Positions 50,158 to 59,321 of a stretch of 64,000 bases of DNA are shown in pieces. Origin of the DNA: Prochlorococcus sp. AG-363-M21. Lineage in GTDB: Bacteria; Cyanobacteriota; Cyanobacteriia; PCC-6307; Cyanobiaceae. The notes under the pieces were generated by a model. It ran no database searches. It saw only the letters and a program-made list of their open reading frames with translations, and was not told the DNA's origin. Each line of letters begins with the position of its first letter. Positions within the stretch are counted from its first letter, which is position 1. The stretch covers positions 1-64,000 of the forward strand of contig QCFU01000003.1 of the NCBI GenBank assembly GCA_003278305.1, written 5' to 3'. The position numbers were made by a program, and so were the translations under genes.

Positions 50158-52836
50158 TCAATCTAACGAGGCTCGTTCAGTTGCAGGATTTATATTAAGT
50201 TGATCAAAATCAGCCTTTACCAAATCCTCAGCTTCAGACACTGGAAAGCGATTAATAGCCTTTATAGCTGCTCTCGCAGATTGCCTTAACCCCATACTAA
50301 CTGCTTCACAATATGGCACTTGAGCTAGCAAATCTATCGTTCTTCTCATTACTCTTACAACATCTCCTTCATCTAAAGAGGTATTGCTAATTAAATCTGT
50401 CCAACTAGTTCCATGAGCCCATGATTCGACTAAACCTATTAGTTCAGAATCTCTCCATAAAGGAATATCAAGTTGTAAGCTTTGCTGGGCTTTACTAATT
50501 TCTTGATGAATGCTTCCTAAATCATGTAAAGCTTCCATAGATTCAGATGAAGGAAGAAACCCACACCATAAGTCTCGGCGCGATATTTCTAAACCAATAG
50601 ACTGCACTACAGCAGCAAGAGAGGGAGGCTTAAGACGATCCAAATGACCACTCATCAAAGCCATACCAAGCCATAACTCATTATCCCCTCTTAACGAGGC
50701 TACTGACCTTCCTATATCTGTAGCTTCAAGGTCATCAAGACAACCAAACCTTTGAAGAATTTTTAATAGGTTTAAGAATGTTTCCCAATGTTGATTAGCT
50801 CGATGATGAATTAATTGCTCACGATCCTTAATTTCAGCTTCAAGTTCATACATCCTTTTGCGATGTTTTTTTAATTTCTTTCGATCACCCCATTTATGAG
50901 CAGGGAGCTTTGTTAATTCATCCTCTAAATCTTTAACCAATTTAGCTTGTGAAATCACTTCGCCAGCTAAATCATATTGAGGTGTAGTCATATTTTGTAA
51001 TTTAGCTAAATCTGATATGGCAATAGCTACAGGGTTAGATCCATCATTACCATAAGCGATCTGATTAGGTCGGCTTATCTCAGGAATATCAAGGTGCTCA
51101 ACATCTAGACATTTCAGCTCGGCATGAAGACCTACAACAGATTGACAAGATACTAATGCCCAAATATTTTGATCAGTCAAGCATAAAAGCAAAGGAAATC
51201 TACCAGGACCTTGTTTTTTGGCAACAATAACTGCAGGATTAATTCTACTTCGCAACGAAGGCGCTTTCAAGCTCACAAGAGTGCCAATACTAGAAAACTG
51301 TAATGCCAAAGTAAGTTCATGAGAGAGAGTCTCGGCTGCTTGCTTTTGAAGAATCCTGAGAAGACGTCTCTCCTCCTTAAGCCTACTTTTTAACTTTTCG
51401 TAAATCTCAAAATCATCCCAGGGAATCTCCTCTCCAAAACTATGCAATTTATCTAATTGAATTCTTAATCGATCCAAGCACTCCTCATCATCAACTAGAT
51501 CCAATCCAGCTAAATAACGGCCAAAGCTTCTTTGCACCAATTCTTTTGCTTTGTGAAGGTCATAGCGTTGCAATAAATTAAGAACCATTCCATAACTAGG
51601 CGTAAATTGACTGAACAAAGGGTCAGCAGCGCTAAGTGCAAGATGCCCTGCTTCCCGTGCCCCTTCAAATCTAGTTTGTACAGTTACTACATAACCTTGC
51701 GCATCTAATCCTCTACGACCTGCTCTCCCAGCCATCTGTAGAAATTCACTACCTGTAAGTTGTCGATGGCCATCTTGTGTCCTTTTAGATATAGAAGAAA
51801 TTATTGTTGACCTAGCGGGCATATTGATCCCTGCAGCTAAAGTTTCAGTCGCAAAAACAACCTTGACTAAACCTTGCTGAAATAATTCTTCTACTAATTC
51901 TTTCCAAGCAGGCAAAACACCTGCATGGTGTGACGCTATTCCTCGCAAAAGAGCCTCTGGGTGAAAACCCTGACGAACAGCTTCAGGGTTTTGAGAAACA
52001 TATCTCTGCAAGCGATCCTGAATAAGTTTTTTCTCATCCAAAGATACTAAAACCACATTACCCAGATCCTTAACAGCCTTATCACAACCACGTCGACTAA
52101 AAATAAAACAAATAGCAGGAAGCATATTTCTCTCTGCTAAATTTTTAATTATAAAATCAATAGCCGGGGCTTCAGGTTGAGGTGGTTTAATAGAACGTCC
52201 TTTCCGTCGATGTGTTTTAGGAGGTCGCCAAACTTTGCAATTTGGGTGAAGGCCAGTACGAGCATCATTGAGTAGGGGATGCAACCCTTTTGCACTACAA
52301 AAGCTAAAATGTAAAGGGACTGGTCGGAAATCACTTGCGATCAATTCGGTAGGTCCATGAACTTGCTGAATCCAATCAGTAAGCTGCCCAGCATTCGCAA
52401 TTGTTGCAGACAAAGCTACAAGTTGAACAGAAGATGGGCAATGAATTATTGATTCTTCCCAAACAGTACCTCTTTGAGAATCATTCATATAATGACACTC
52501 ATCAAGGACAACTGACTCAACATCAATCAAAGGATCATCATCCTTCTCCGCATAAAGCATATTGCGGAAAATTTCGGTCGTCATAACAATAATTGAAGCA
52601 GCTCTATTTACGCTTAAGTCACCAGTCATAAGACCTACATTCTCGGCGCCAAACTGATTTCTAAAATCCCTCAACTTTTGATTTGAAAGAGCTTTTAAAG
52701 GTGTTGTATAAAAAACCTTTTGGCCATGCTGCATTGCTCTATATATTGCATATTCACCGATCAAAGTTTTTCCTGATCCAGTTGGAGCGGTGACAACTAA
52801 TGAATATCCCTGATTCAAGGTTTTAATCGCAGCCAA
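50158..52836 (-). CDS. DEAD/DExH RNA helicase with DSHCT domain (Mtr4-like)
   Basis: Motif I TAPTGSGKTLIGEYAIYRA, motif II VVLDECHYMND, motif III LVALSATIANA and motif VI QMAGRAGRRGLD are all present. The C-terminal DSHCT region identifies a Ski2/Mtr4-type helicase, as in cyanobacteria. It probably unwinds RNA for turnover. The frame continues upstream with VTTSKDDVKENLDPAEIFPF, a Q-motif-like FPFQLDDFQLAAI, so the TTG at 52836 cannot be the real start. The true start is likely near 52914 (GTT) and non-standard, giving about 918 aa. Confidence 0.88.
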   Translation of the reverse strand: MAAIKTLNQGYSLVVTAPTGSGKTLIGEYAIYRAMQHGQKVFYTTPLKALSNQKLRDFRNQFGAENVGLMTGDLSVNRAASIIVMTTEIFRNMLYAEKDDDPLIDVESVVLDECHYMNDSQRGTVWEESIIHCPSSVQLVALSATIANAGQLTDWIQQVHGPTELIASDFRPVPLHFSFCSAKGLHPLLNDARTGLHPNCKVWRPPKTHRRKGRSIKPPQPEAPAIDFIIKNLAERNMLPAICFIFSRRGCDKAVKDLGNVVLVSLDEKKLIQDRLQRYVSQNPEAVRQGFHPEALLRGIASHHAGVLPAWKELVEELFQQGLVKVVFATETLAAGINMPARSTIISSISKRTQDGHRQLTGSEFLQMAGRAGRRGLDAQGYVVTVQTRFEGAREAGHLALSAADPLFSQFTPSYGMVLNLLQRYDLHKAKELVQRSFGRYLAGLDLVDDEECLDRLRIQLDKLHSFGEEIPWDDFEIYEKLKSRLKEERRLLRILQKQAAETLSHELTLALQFSSIGTLVSLKAPSLRSRINPAVIVAKKQGPGRFPLLLCLTDQNIWALVSCQSVVGLHAELKCLDVEHLDIPEISRPNQIAYGNDGSNPVAIAISDLAKLQNMTTPQYDLAGEVISQAKLVKDLEDELTKLPAHKWGDRKKLKKHRKRMYELEAEIKDREQLIHHRANQHWETFLNLLKILQRFGCLDDLEATDIGRSVASLRGDNELWLGMALMSGHLDRLKPPSLAAVVQSIGLEISRRDLWCGFLPSSESMEALHDLGSIHQEISKAQQSLQLDIPLWRDSELIGLVESWAHGTSWTDLISNTSLDEGDVVRVMRRTIDLLAQVPYCEAVSMGLRQSARAAIKAINRFPVSEAEDLVKADFDQLNINPATERASLD

Positions 52837-53066
52837 TTGAAAATCGTCCAGCTGAAATGGAAAAATCTCAGCTGGATCAAGATTTTCTTTGACATCATCT
52901 TTGGAAGTCGTAACCCTCGCCCCTAAGCTATATAAAACAAATATTAATCAGCTAAATGTTGCTTCTCCCTAATCTTTCTATGAAGGTGAGGTTTTGTGAA
53001 TAGATAACGCAAAGCAATCACATTTAAATCCAAATCAAATCCAATTTCAAAAAGAAAACTAAAGTT

Positions 53067-54197
53067 ATGGAAAGAATTCCTTTAGATCGAATAAGAAGAA
53101 TACGAATCTGGGAACATGGAAAGGAAGAAGGCCTATTGCATGGTCTTAATGAAAAGAATAAAAAAATATCCCTTTTGGATCTTGCGAGCAATGATTACCT
53201 ATCACTAAGTACAAATCCAAAGTTAGTAGAGGCAGCCAATTTAGCCATGATTTCGCAAGGAGTTGGTGCTGGTGGCTCTCGATTCATAACTGGCAGTCGT
53301 CCAATCCATAAGAAATTAGAAAATGCTTTAGGAGAATGGTTAAATCGAGAGCATGTCTTACTTTTCCCAAGTGGGTTTCAAGCAAATTTAGCTGCAGTAA
53401 TTGCTTTGGCAAATCGTAATACTCTAATACTTGCAGACAAATTGATTCACCATTCTTTATTAGTAGGGATACATGCAAGTGGAGCAAAGTTCAAACGTTT
53501 CGCTCACAATGATCTAAATGAACTGCAAAAATATTTAACGCTCTCACACGGGCAAAAAGTACTAGTTATTACAGAGAGTCTCTTCAGCATGCAAGGAACT
53601 AGCCCAGATCTAGAAAAAGTTTGCTTGCTTTGCAAAAAATACAATGCGAACCTCTTAGTAGACGAAGCACATGCTCTTGGAGTGATGGGATATCAAGGTA
53701 GAGGGCTATGTTATGGACTTTCCGATCAAGTCTCACTGATTAGTGGCACTTTTGGTAAAGCATTTGGAAGCGGAGGTGCCTTTCTAGCAAGCAACAAATT
53801 TATTGGAGAAGATTTAGTCCAAAAAAGTGGCGCGTTTCGTTATACAACAGCTCTGGCACCTCCTCTTGCTGCAGCAGCTTTAGAAGCACTAAAAATAATT
53901 CAACAGAATCCTTCATGGGGGGAAGAATTACAACTGGAAGCCAAAAGATGGCGCAATCAAATTAACACTCAAGGATGGGATTACCCGCCGGGTGAAGGTC
54001 CTATTATTTCGATAGTAATAGGCTCCAATAAACAATCACTTGCTTACCAAAAAAAGCTTGAGCAGAATGGATTGTTATGTGTAGCAATTCGACCTCCAAC
54101 AGTTCCTGAAGGCACTTCTAGGCTAAGAATTGTAGTAAGAAGAAATCTTCCTAAAAATACCTTACAAAAATTGACTTCATCATTAGCCAAACAATGA
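53067..54197 (+). CDS. bioF: 8-amino-7-oxononanoate synthase
   Basis: The first biotin-ring enzyme, PLP-dependent, joins pimeloyl-ACP and alanine. It shows ASNDYLSLSTNPKLVEAA, GVGAGGSRFITGSRPIH, LLVDEAHALGVMGYQGRG and the PLP-lysine SGTFGKAFGSGGAFL. It opens the operon bioF-K-C-D-A and overlaps the next gene by four bases. Confidence 0.93.
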   Translation: MERIPLDRIRRIRIWEHGKEEGLLHGLNEKNKKISLLDLASNDYLSLSTNPKLVEAANLAMISQGVGAGGSRFITGSRPIHKKLENALGEWLNREHVLLFPSGFQANLAAVIALANRNTLILADKLIHHSLLVGIHASGAKFKRFAHNDLNELQKYLTLSHGQKVLVITESLFSMQGTSPDLEKVCLLCKKYNANLLVDEAHALGVMGYQGRGLCYGLSDQVSLISGTFGKAFGSGGAFLASNKFIGEDLVQKSGAFRYTTALAPPLAAAALEALKIIQQNPSWGEELQLEAKRWRNQINTQGWDYPPGEGPIISIVIGSNKQSLAYQKKLEQNGLLCVAIRPPTVPEGTSRLRIVVRRNLPKNTLQKLTSSLAKQ

Positions 54198-54898
54198 AAG
54201 AAGTTATTGCAATGCATGGCTGGAGTAGTGATAGCAAAAGCTGGTTTTCCTGGGAAGAGTCTTTCCTAACAAATGGGTGGGTCTGGACCAGTGCAGAAAG
54301 AGGTTATACAAGCACTACAGCAATAGAGCCTTGCTGGAGCAAGTATTCAAAAACAAGAGTAGTGATATGTCATTCCTTAGGGATCCATTTGATTGATAAA
54401 TCCGTCTTAAGTAAAGCTACTCATATAGTGTTAATCAACTGCTTTGGACGCTTTATACCAATTGCAGGAAGAGAAAGAAGATCTTTGCAAATTGGTCTTA
54501 AAGGAATGCAAAAAGCATTAGAAACAGAAAATAAAAATGAAATGCTTGAACTTTTTTGGGAAAAAGCAAATTCGCCGAATCTAATGCAAAATTTCAAGCC
54601 ACAAGTTCTCTATAAAAAGCTTTCAATGAAAGGAGAAGAAAAACTTAAAACTGATTTAGAACTACTTATTAATACAGAAAAATTGCCATGTGATATTAAT
54701 CGAAATGCAAGAGCTTTAGTAATTGACGGGGAAAAAGATAAAATAGTAATTGGTTCAGTTAAGCATCAGCTTTTCGAAGAACTTTCATCAAAGCTCAATG
54801 TAAAACCAAAGCATTGGGTTCTTCCAAACCAAGGGCATTTAATCTTAATGCAGGAAATAATTAATAATACAAGACTTTGGCTCGAAACATTGAAATGA
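54194..54898 (+). CDS. bioK: Pimeloyl-ACP methyl ester esterase, BioK type
   Basis: A 234-aa alpha/beta hydrolase with nucleophile elbow VICHSLGIHLID (Ser at about residue 58), an Asp in ALVIDGEKDKIV and a His in PNQGHLILM. It sits between bioF and bioC in place of bioH. Prochlorococcus-type cyanobacteria are known to use the BioK esterase here to remove the methyl group from pimeloyl-ACP. The assignment rests on position and triad. Confidence 0.8.
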   Translation: MKEVIAMHGWSSDSKSWFSWEESFLTNGWVWTSAERGYTSTTAIEPCWSKYSKTRVVICHSLGIHLIDKSVLSKATHIVLINCFGRFIPIAGRERRSLQIGLKGMQKALETENKNEMLELFWEKANSPNLMQNFKPQVLYKKLSMKGEEKLKTDLELLINTEKLPCDINRNARALVIDGEKDKIVIGSVKHQLFEELSSKLNVKPKHWVLPNQGHLILMQEIINNTRLWLETLK

Positions 54899-55650
54899 CA
54901 ATGGTATGGCAAGATAATATTCTCAAGAATTTCGACAAGGCTTGTAACAGCTACAATAGTGAGGCAACTATTCAAGATCTTATTGCAAAGCAATTAGCTA
55001 AAGAATGTTTTAACCATCAAATTCCACCAGGACTTTGGTTAGATTTAGGAACAGGGACTGGTCTACTTGCAGATGCTCTAGAAAAACTCAATAAGGATCA
55101 ATCTGTCATAAGAGTCGACGGCTCACTAATGATGCTAAAGCATCACTCTAAAGATCATTCAGTCAGACTTTGGGATTTAAATCTAGGCCTTCCCAATATT
55201 TCAGAACCTCCTGTTTTAATAGCATCAAGTTTTGCACTACATTGGTTAAATAATCCACAAGCAAGACTTCAAGAATGGTTCTCAGTACTTAAGCCTGGAG
55301 GATTGTTAGCTTTGGCCTTACCAGTTCATGGCAGCTTCCCTGAATGGCATCAAGCAGCAGCTTTATCTAACGTTCAATGTACTGCAATGGACTTTCCGTC
55401 TCAACAAGCAATAATTAATACTTTCCCAGTAGAGTGTATAAGGTATCAAAAAACTGAAAAAATTACACAAAGCGCGAATGGAGTAACCCCTTTACTAAAA
55501 CCATTTATCAAAATTGGTGCTCAAGCCACTCATCACAAACCACTAAAAATTAGTGAATGGCGACGCTTGCAAAAAGCATGGCGCGTTTCAGAGAAAACGT
55601 CGAAAAATCAACTGACTTGGTTAATACAACTAGTCTTGGCACAAAAATGA
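54895..55650 (+). CDS. bioC: Malonyl-ACP O-methyltransferase BioC
   Basis: A SAM-dependent methyltransferase with LWLDLGTGTGLLADALE as motif I, and ASSFALHWLNNPQARLQEWF and LKPGGLLALALP typical of BioC. It methylates malonyl-ACP to start pimelate synthesis. The ATG at 54895 overlaps the preceding stop (ATGA); the next gene overlaps by four bases in the same way. Confidence 0.9.
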   Translation: MTMVWQDNILKNFDKACNSYNSEATIQDLIAKQLAKECFNHQIPPGLWLDLGTGTGLLADALEKLNKDQSVIRVDGSLMMLKHHSKDHSVRLWDLNLGLPNISEPPVLIASSFALHWLNNPQARLQEWFSVLKPGGLLALALPVHGSFPEWHQAAALSNVQCTAMDFPSQQAIINTFPVECIRYQKTEKITQSANGVTPLLKPFIKIGAQATHHKPLKISEWRRLQKAWRVSEKTSKNQLTWLIQLVLAQK

Positions 55651-56303
55651 ATTACTTATCACCCAAAATAGTAATTTGCGGAACAGATACTGATGTAGGG
55701 AAAACAATTGTAAGTTCTTTCCTTGTACAAGGTCTTAATGCTTCATATTGGAAGCCTATTCAAAGTGGCTTAAAAAATAATGGTGATAAAGGCACAGTCT
55801 CTAAATTACTTTCTTTGCCAAACGAAAGATTAATTCCAGAAACATATAAATTTGAAGCCGCTGTATCTCCTCATTGGGCAGCTGAAAAAGAAAATCGTAT
55901 GGTTAACCCTTCGGAGTTAAAGCTGCCTATAACCCAAAGAACCCTGATCATAGAAACTGCAGGAGGATTAATGGTTCCATTAAATAGAGCATTCTTACAG
56001 ATCCAACAATTAAAGGCATGGAAGCTTCCAGTTATTCTCGTAGCAAGAACAGGGCTTGGCACACTTAATCACACCTTATTAAGTATTGAAGCTTTACAAA
56101 ATAGAAGCATCCCTCTAATGGGGCTCATCCTAAATGGACACAAACATGAAGATAATCCAAGAACTCTTGAAGAATTTAGTGGCGTTTCTGTGATTGCACA
56201 ATTACCAAGATTTGACAAAGTCTCCGCAAAACAGCTTTCAGAAGAATGGGAAAAACAAAAGCTTGGAGCGGTATTTCAAAAACTAATGCGACAATATTGC
56301 TAA
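55647..56303 (+). CDS. bioD: Dethiobiotin synthetase BioD
   Basis: After the ATG at 55647 (overlapping the bioC stop) it begins MNYLSPKIVICGTDTDVGKT, with the P-loop GTDTDVGKTIVSSF. SYWKPIQSGL and ETAGGLMVPLNRAFL are the other BioD motifs. It closes the ureido ring of dethiobiotin with CO2 and ATP. The upstream ATG at 55557 lies inside bioC and gives no domain. Confidence 0.92.
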   Translation: MNYLSPKIVICGTDTDVGKTIVSSFLVQGLNASYWKPIQSGLKNNGDKGTVSKLLSLPNERLIPETYKFEAAVSPHWAAEKENRMVNPSELKLPITQRTLIIETAGGLMVPLNRAFLQIQQLKAWKLPVILVARTGLGTLNHTLLSIEALQNRSIPLMGLILNGHKHEDNPRTLEEFSGVSVIAQLPRFDKVSAKQLSEEWEKQKLGAVFQKLMRQYC

Positions 56304-56338
56304 GTTAACTACAAAGCTTTGAGACTGTTAACCAAATA

Positions 56339-56370
56339 AAAATAATTAGTGCTTATAGACTAATTATTTT
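56339..56370. promoter_or_regulatory. 12-bp inverted repeat between bioD and bioA
   Basis: AAAATAATTAGT pairs perfectly with ACTAATTATTTT across an 8-base loop. It is AT-rich. It is not a BirA-type operator by sequence. It could be a weak terminator or a regulator site, in the only sizeable gap of the biotin operon (158 bases). Confidence 0.4.
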
Positions 56371-56461
56371 CCAAGCCATCTTTATGGCAAACGAAGTTTA
56401 TTGGAATTCCTTTGATCCTTTCTTTTAATCAACTTCTATATAACAAGCACGTAGCTACAAC

Positions 56462-57769
56462 ATGAATTCTTTCAACAGTCTAGAAGCATTACCCTCTGGC
56501 GAGTGGAACAGCAACATATGGCCACCATTCACACAAGTCCCGTTATCAGAGCCTCCAGAGAGGATATCAAAAGCAAGTGGAGCCCTACTATTTAGAGACA
56601 ATAAACCTCCATTAATTGATGCAATAAGTAGTTGGTGGGTTACTCTTCATGGTCATGCAAATCCTGATATTGCAAGTGCAATCTCATCTCAAGCAAATCA
56701 ATTAGAACAAATTATTTTTGCAGATTTTATACATCCTCCAGCAGAAGAGCTAGCAAAAAGATTAAGCCATGCCACAAGACTTCAAAGACTATTCTTTTCG
56801 GATAATGGGTCAACCGCTGTAGAAGTTGCGATTAAGATTGCATGCCAATATTGGTATAACAAAGGCGATTCAAGGTCTCAAATCATTGGTTTTGAGGGCG
56901 CTTACCATGGAGACACCTTTGGAGCAATGGCAGTAGGCGAAAGGAACTTATTTAATCAACCTTTTGAGAAAATGCTGTTCCCTGTAAAAAGGGCACCTTG
57001 GCCTGCTACATGGTGGGATGACGAAAGTGTAGAGCAACGAGAAGAAGAAGCCTTACTAACACTTGAAAAACTACTTAAAACACCTACTTTGGCAGTCATT
57101 CTTGAGCCACTGGTTCAAGGGGCAGGTGGCATGCGTATGGTAAGGCCAGACTTTCTCAAAAAAGCCGCTGAACTTGTTAAGCAGGGGAACAGTCTGTTAA
57201 TTGCTGATGAAGTAATGACAGGGTTTGGAAGATGTGGCGATTTATTTGCCTCTCAAAGAGCAGATATTGCTCCAGATTTAATGGCTCTTTCCAAAGGTTT
57301 AACTGGCGGCTGTCTTCCCATGGGAATCACTATGGCAAGTGAAAGTATCTTCCAAACATTTATGGATAAAAAGCCAGAAGCAACTTTCTGGCATGGTCAC
57401 AGTTTTACTGCAAACCCATTAGGTTGTGCTGCGGCAAATGCAAGCTTAAATTTATTAGAAAACAATCCAAAGAATTACAAAGAATTTGAGGCCAGGCATA
57501 TAAAACATCTAAAAGAATTAACAAAACACTCGAGAGTTGAAAAGCCTAGAGTTATGGGAACTATTGCTGCTTTTGATATCAAAACAAATGAAAGCAAAGG
57601 GTATTTAAATCATGCTGGTAAGCAATTAAAACAATATGCGGTGCAAAAAGGAGTTTTTATAAGGCCACTTGGAAATGTAGTTTACTTGCTTCCTCCTTTA
57701 TGCATAACTAATGAACAACTAGAAAAATGCTACAAAACTATTGAAAACGGTTTAAACGATCTTTTCTAA
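56462..57769 (+). CDS. bioA: Adenosylmethionine-8-amino-7-oxononanoate transaminase
   Basis: The 435-aa PLP enzyme shows WPPFTQVPLSEPPERI, DAISSWWVTLHGHANPDI, LIADEVMTGFGRCGDLF and the PLP-lysine LMALSKGLTGGCLPM. It makes 7,8-diaminopelargonate. Many cyanobacteria use BioU instead; here a classical BioA is present and completes bioF-K-C-D-A. Its stop overlaps that of the convergent DUF3143 gene. Confidence 0.93.
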   Translation: MNSFNSLEALPSGEWNSNIWPPFTQVPLSEPPERISKASGALLFRDNKPPLIDAISSWWVTLHGHANPDIASAISSQANQLEQIIFADFIHPPAEELAKRLSHATRLQRLFFSDNGSTAVEVAIKIACQYWYNKGDSRSQIIGFEGAYHGDTFGAMAVGERNLFNQPFEKMLFPVKRAPWPATWWDDESVEQREEEALLTLEKLLKTPTLAVILEPLVQGAGGMRMVRPDFLKKAAELVKQGNSLLIADEVMTGFGRCGDLFASQRADIAPDLMALSKGLTGGCLPMGITMASESIFQTFMDKKPEATFWHGHSFTANPLGCAAANASLNLLENNPKNYKEFEARHIKHLKELTKHSRVEKPRVMGTIAAFDIKTNESKGYLNHAGKQLKQYAVQKGVFIRPLGNVVYLLPPLCITNEQLEKCYKTIENGLNDLF

Positions 57770-58032
57770 GGTCCTTGTTGTAAAGCAGCTTCAATATCTT
57801 GACGTGACAAACCATACGGAAAACTAAATTGGCTTTCTTTTCTTTTGGACATCCAAGTTACTTTTAATTCATCTTGCATCATCTCAATTTCAGCAGAACT
57901 TTCACTTGTCTCCCATTGCCAAATACAAGGATTGTTCTCATTTTTCTCAGCCCCTAAAGTCTTAAGCCATAATTCAAGCTCTCCTAAAGAATGCTGATTT
58001 AAAGCTGTGGCTGGAGAAGGCAATTGTGTCAT
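57766..58032 (-). CDS. DUF3143 protein, 88 aa
   Basis: The sequence LNQHSLGELELWLKTLGAEK and FSFPYGLSRQDIEAALQQGP fits the cyanobacterial DUF3143 family of unknown function. Its start lies 59 bases inside the J-domain gene, an overlap longer than usual. A poly-A run at that point suggests a possible frameshift that extends the J protein. Confidence 0.75.
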   Translation of the reverse strand: MTQLPSPATALNQHSLGELELWLKTLGAEKNENNPCIWQWETSESSAEIEMMQDELKVTWMSKRKESQFSFPYGLSRQDIEAALQQGP

Positions 58033-58516
58033 TTTTATTTCTTTTTAAATTAAGAACAGGCAAGGGATACTCAATAACAAGCCAACTAGGAGTAACTTGC
58101 AATTCTCTACCTTCTAATAAAGCAAAGCCTATCCCTAAAAGTAGGCTAAGAAAGATAGCGATAAACAAAAGAAGTAAAGAAAATAACTCACCACCGGATA
58201 AAGGTCTTCTTGAATCAACAGAATAAACTGTCTTAGATGAAGATAAGCTGGTCTTGAAAGTATTTTTTTCTGAATGGAGAGTCTTTAAATTAATATTATT
58301 AATCTCCTTGTCATAAGCCTCTCTTAAAACAGGGTCTGACAAAAGTTCATATGCTTCATAAACTTTTTGAAACTTCTTAGCTGCCTCATCTACTGGAAGC
58401 GAGGTCGTGTCAGGGTGAAGATCCTTACTTAAGCGATGAAAGGCCTTACGTAAGCTTTTAGGATCAACAGACTGCAAGACACCAAGAATTTCGTAATAAT
58501 TCCGATCAGAGCCCAA
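57974..58516 (-). CDS. J-domain (DnaJ-like) membrane protein
   Basis: An N-terminal J domain (NYYEILGVLQSVDPKSLRKA, HRLSKDLHPDTTSL with HPD) is followed by a linker and one membrane helix at about residues 110-130 (LFSLLLLFIAIFLSLLLGIG). It would recruit an Hsp70 to a membrane. The last 20 residues overlap the DUF3143 start; one added A in the run near 58034 would end it at an ATGA overlap, so the tail may be an artefact or recent frameshift. Confidence 0.8.
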   Translation of the reverse strand: MGSDRNYYEILGVLQSVDPKSLRKAFHRLSKDLHPDTTSLPVDEAAKKFQKVYEAYELLSDPVLREAYDKEINNINLKTLHSEKNTFKTSLSSSKTVYSVDSRRPLSGGELFSLLLLFIAIFLSLLLGIGFALLEGRELQVTPSWLVIEYPLPVLNLKRNKNDTIAFSSHSFKSAFFRRA

Positions 58517-58577
58517 CAGAAAAGTTCAGATAACATATTTAGGTTAAAAACTCATACACAAAATTGCATTATTTTTG

Positions 58578-59321
58578 ATGCCAAAGGAAAAAATCCTCCA
58601 AACAAATCAACTACTCATTTCAAAAGCGCTCAATTGGACGCCATCAATAAACCAGATTGAGAAGTTTACAAAGCTACAATTGTTGTTAAGAGACTGGAAC
58701 CGGAAAACAAATCTTACTCGACTTACAGAAGGAAATGACTTTTGGATCGGACAAGTAATTGATAGTCTTTGGCCATTAAAAAAAGAGCTTCAAAACTCGC
58801 AAACATCTTGCAAAATTATTGATGTTGGATCTGGCTGTGGCTTACCAGGATTAGCTATTGCCATAGCACTTCCCAATTCATCTTTAACACTAGTAGATTC
58901 AATCAACCGCAAAACAATTGCTATAAAAAAAATTGCAGAAGGACTTGGCCTTACCTCAAGAGTAAATGTAATAAATAAAAGGATAGAACTTTTGGGTCAA
59001 GATTCTTCATACCGCAATTCATTTGATCTCTCACTAGCAAGGGCAGTGGCCACTTCGGAAATAGTGGCTGAGTACCTTATCCCATTTTTAAATAATATTG
59101 GCGAAGCCCTTATTTATAAAGGTAAGTGGACATTTGATGAACAACGCAAACTCAAAAAAGCATTAATACTCTTAAAAGGTGAAATCAATCAAATACAACG
59201 CTTTGATCTTCCAGAAAACAAAGGAACAAGACATATCATTAGAGTCAAATGCTTAGAAAAATGTCCTGAACAATATCCTCGAGGAATTGGCATTCCGAAC
59301 AAAAGACCTTTAGGTACTTAA
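58578..59321 (+). CDS. rsmG: 16S rRNA m7G527 methyltransferase RsmG
   Basis: It shows the RsmG pattern LLRDWNRKTNLTRLTEGNDF, HVIDSL-like GQVIDSLWPLK, and the SAM loop IIDVGSGCGLPGLAIAI, with SLARAVATSEIVAEYLIP near the end. It methylates G527 of 16S rRNA. The ATG at 58578 is taken in preference to the TTG just before it. It overlaps the convergent aldo-keto reductase gene by four bases. Confidence 0.92.
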   Translation: MPKEKILQTNQLLISKALNWTPSINQIEKFTKLQLLLRDWNRKTNLTRLTEGNDFWIGQVIDSLWPLKKELQNSQTSCKIIDVGSGCGLPGLAIAIALPNSSLTLVDSINRKTIAIKKIAEGLGLTSRVNVINKRIELLGQDSSYRNSFDLSLARAVATSEIVAEYLIPFLNNIGEALIYKGKWTFDEQRKLKKALILLKGEINQIQRFDLPENKGTRHIIRVKCLEKCPEQYPRGIGIPNKRPLGT

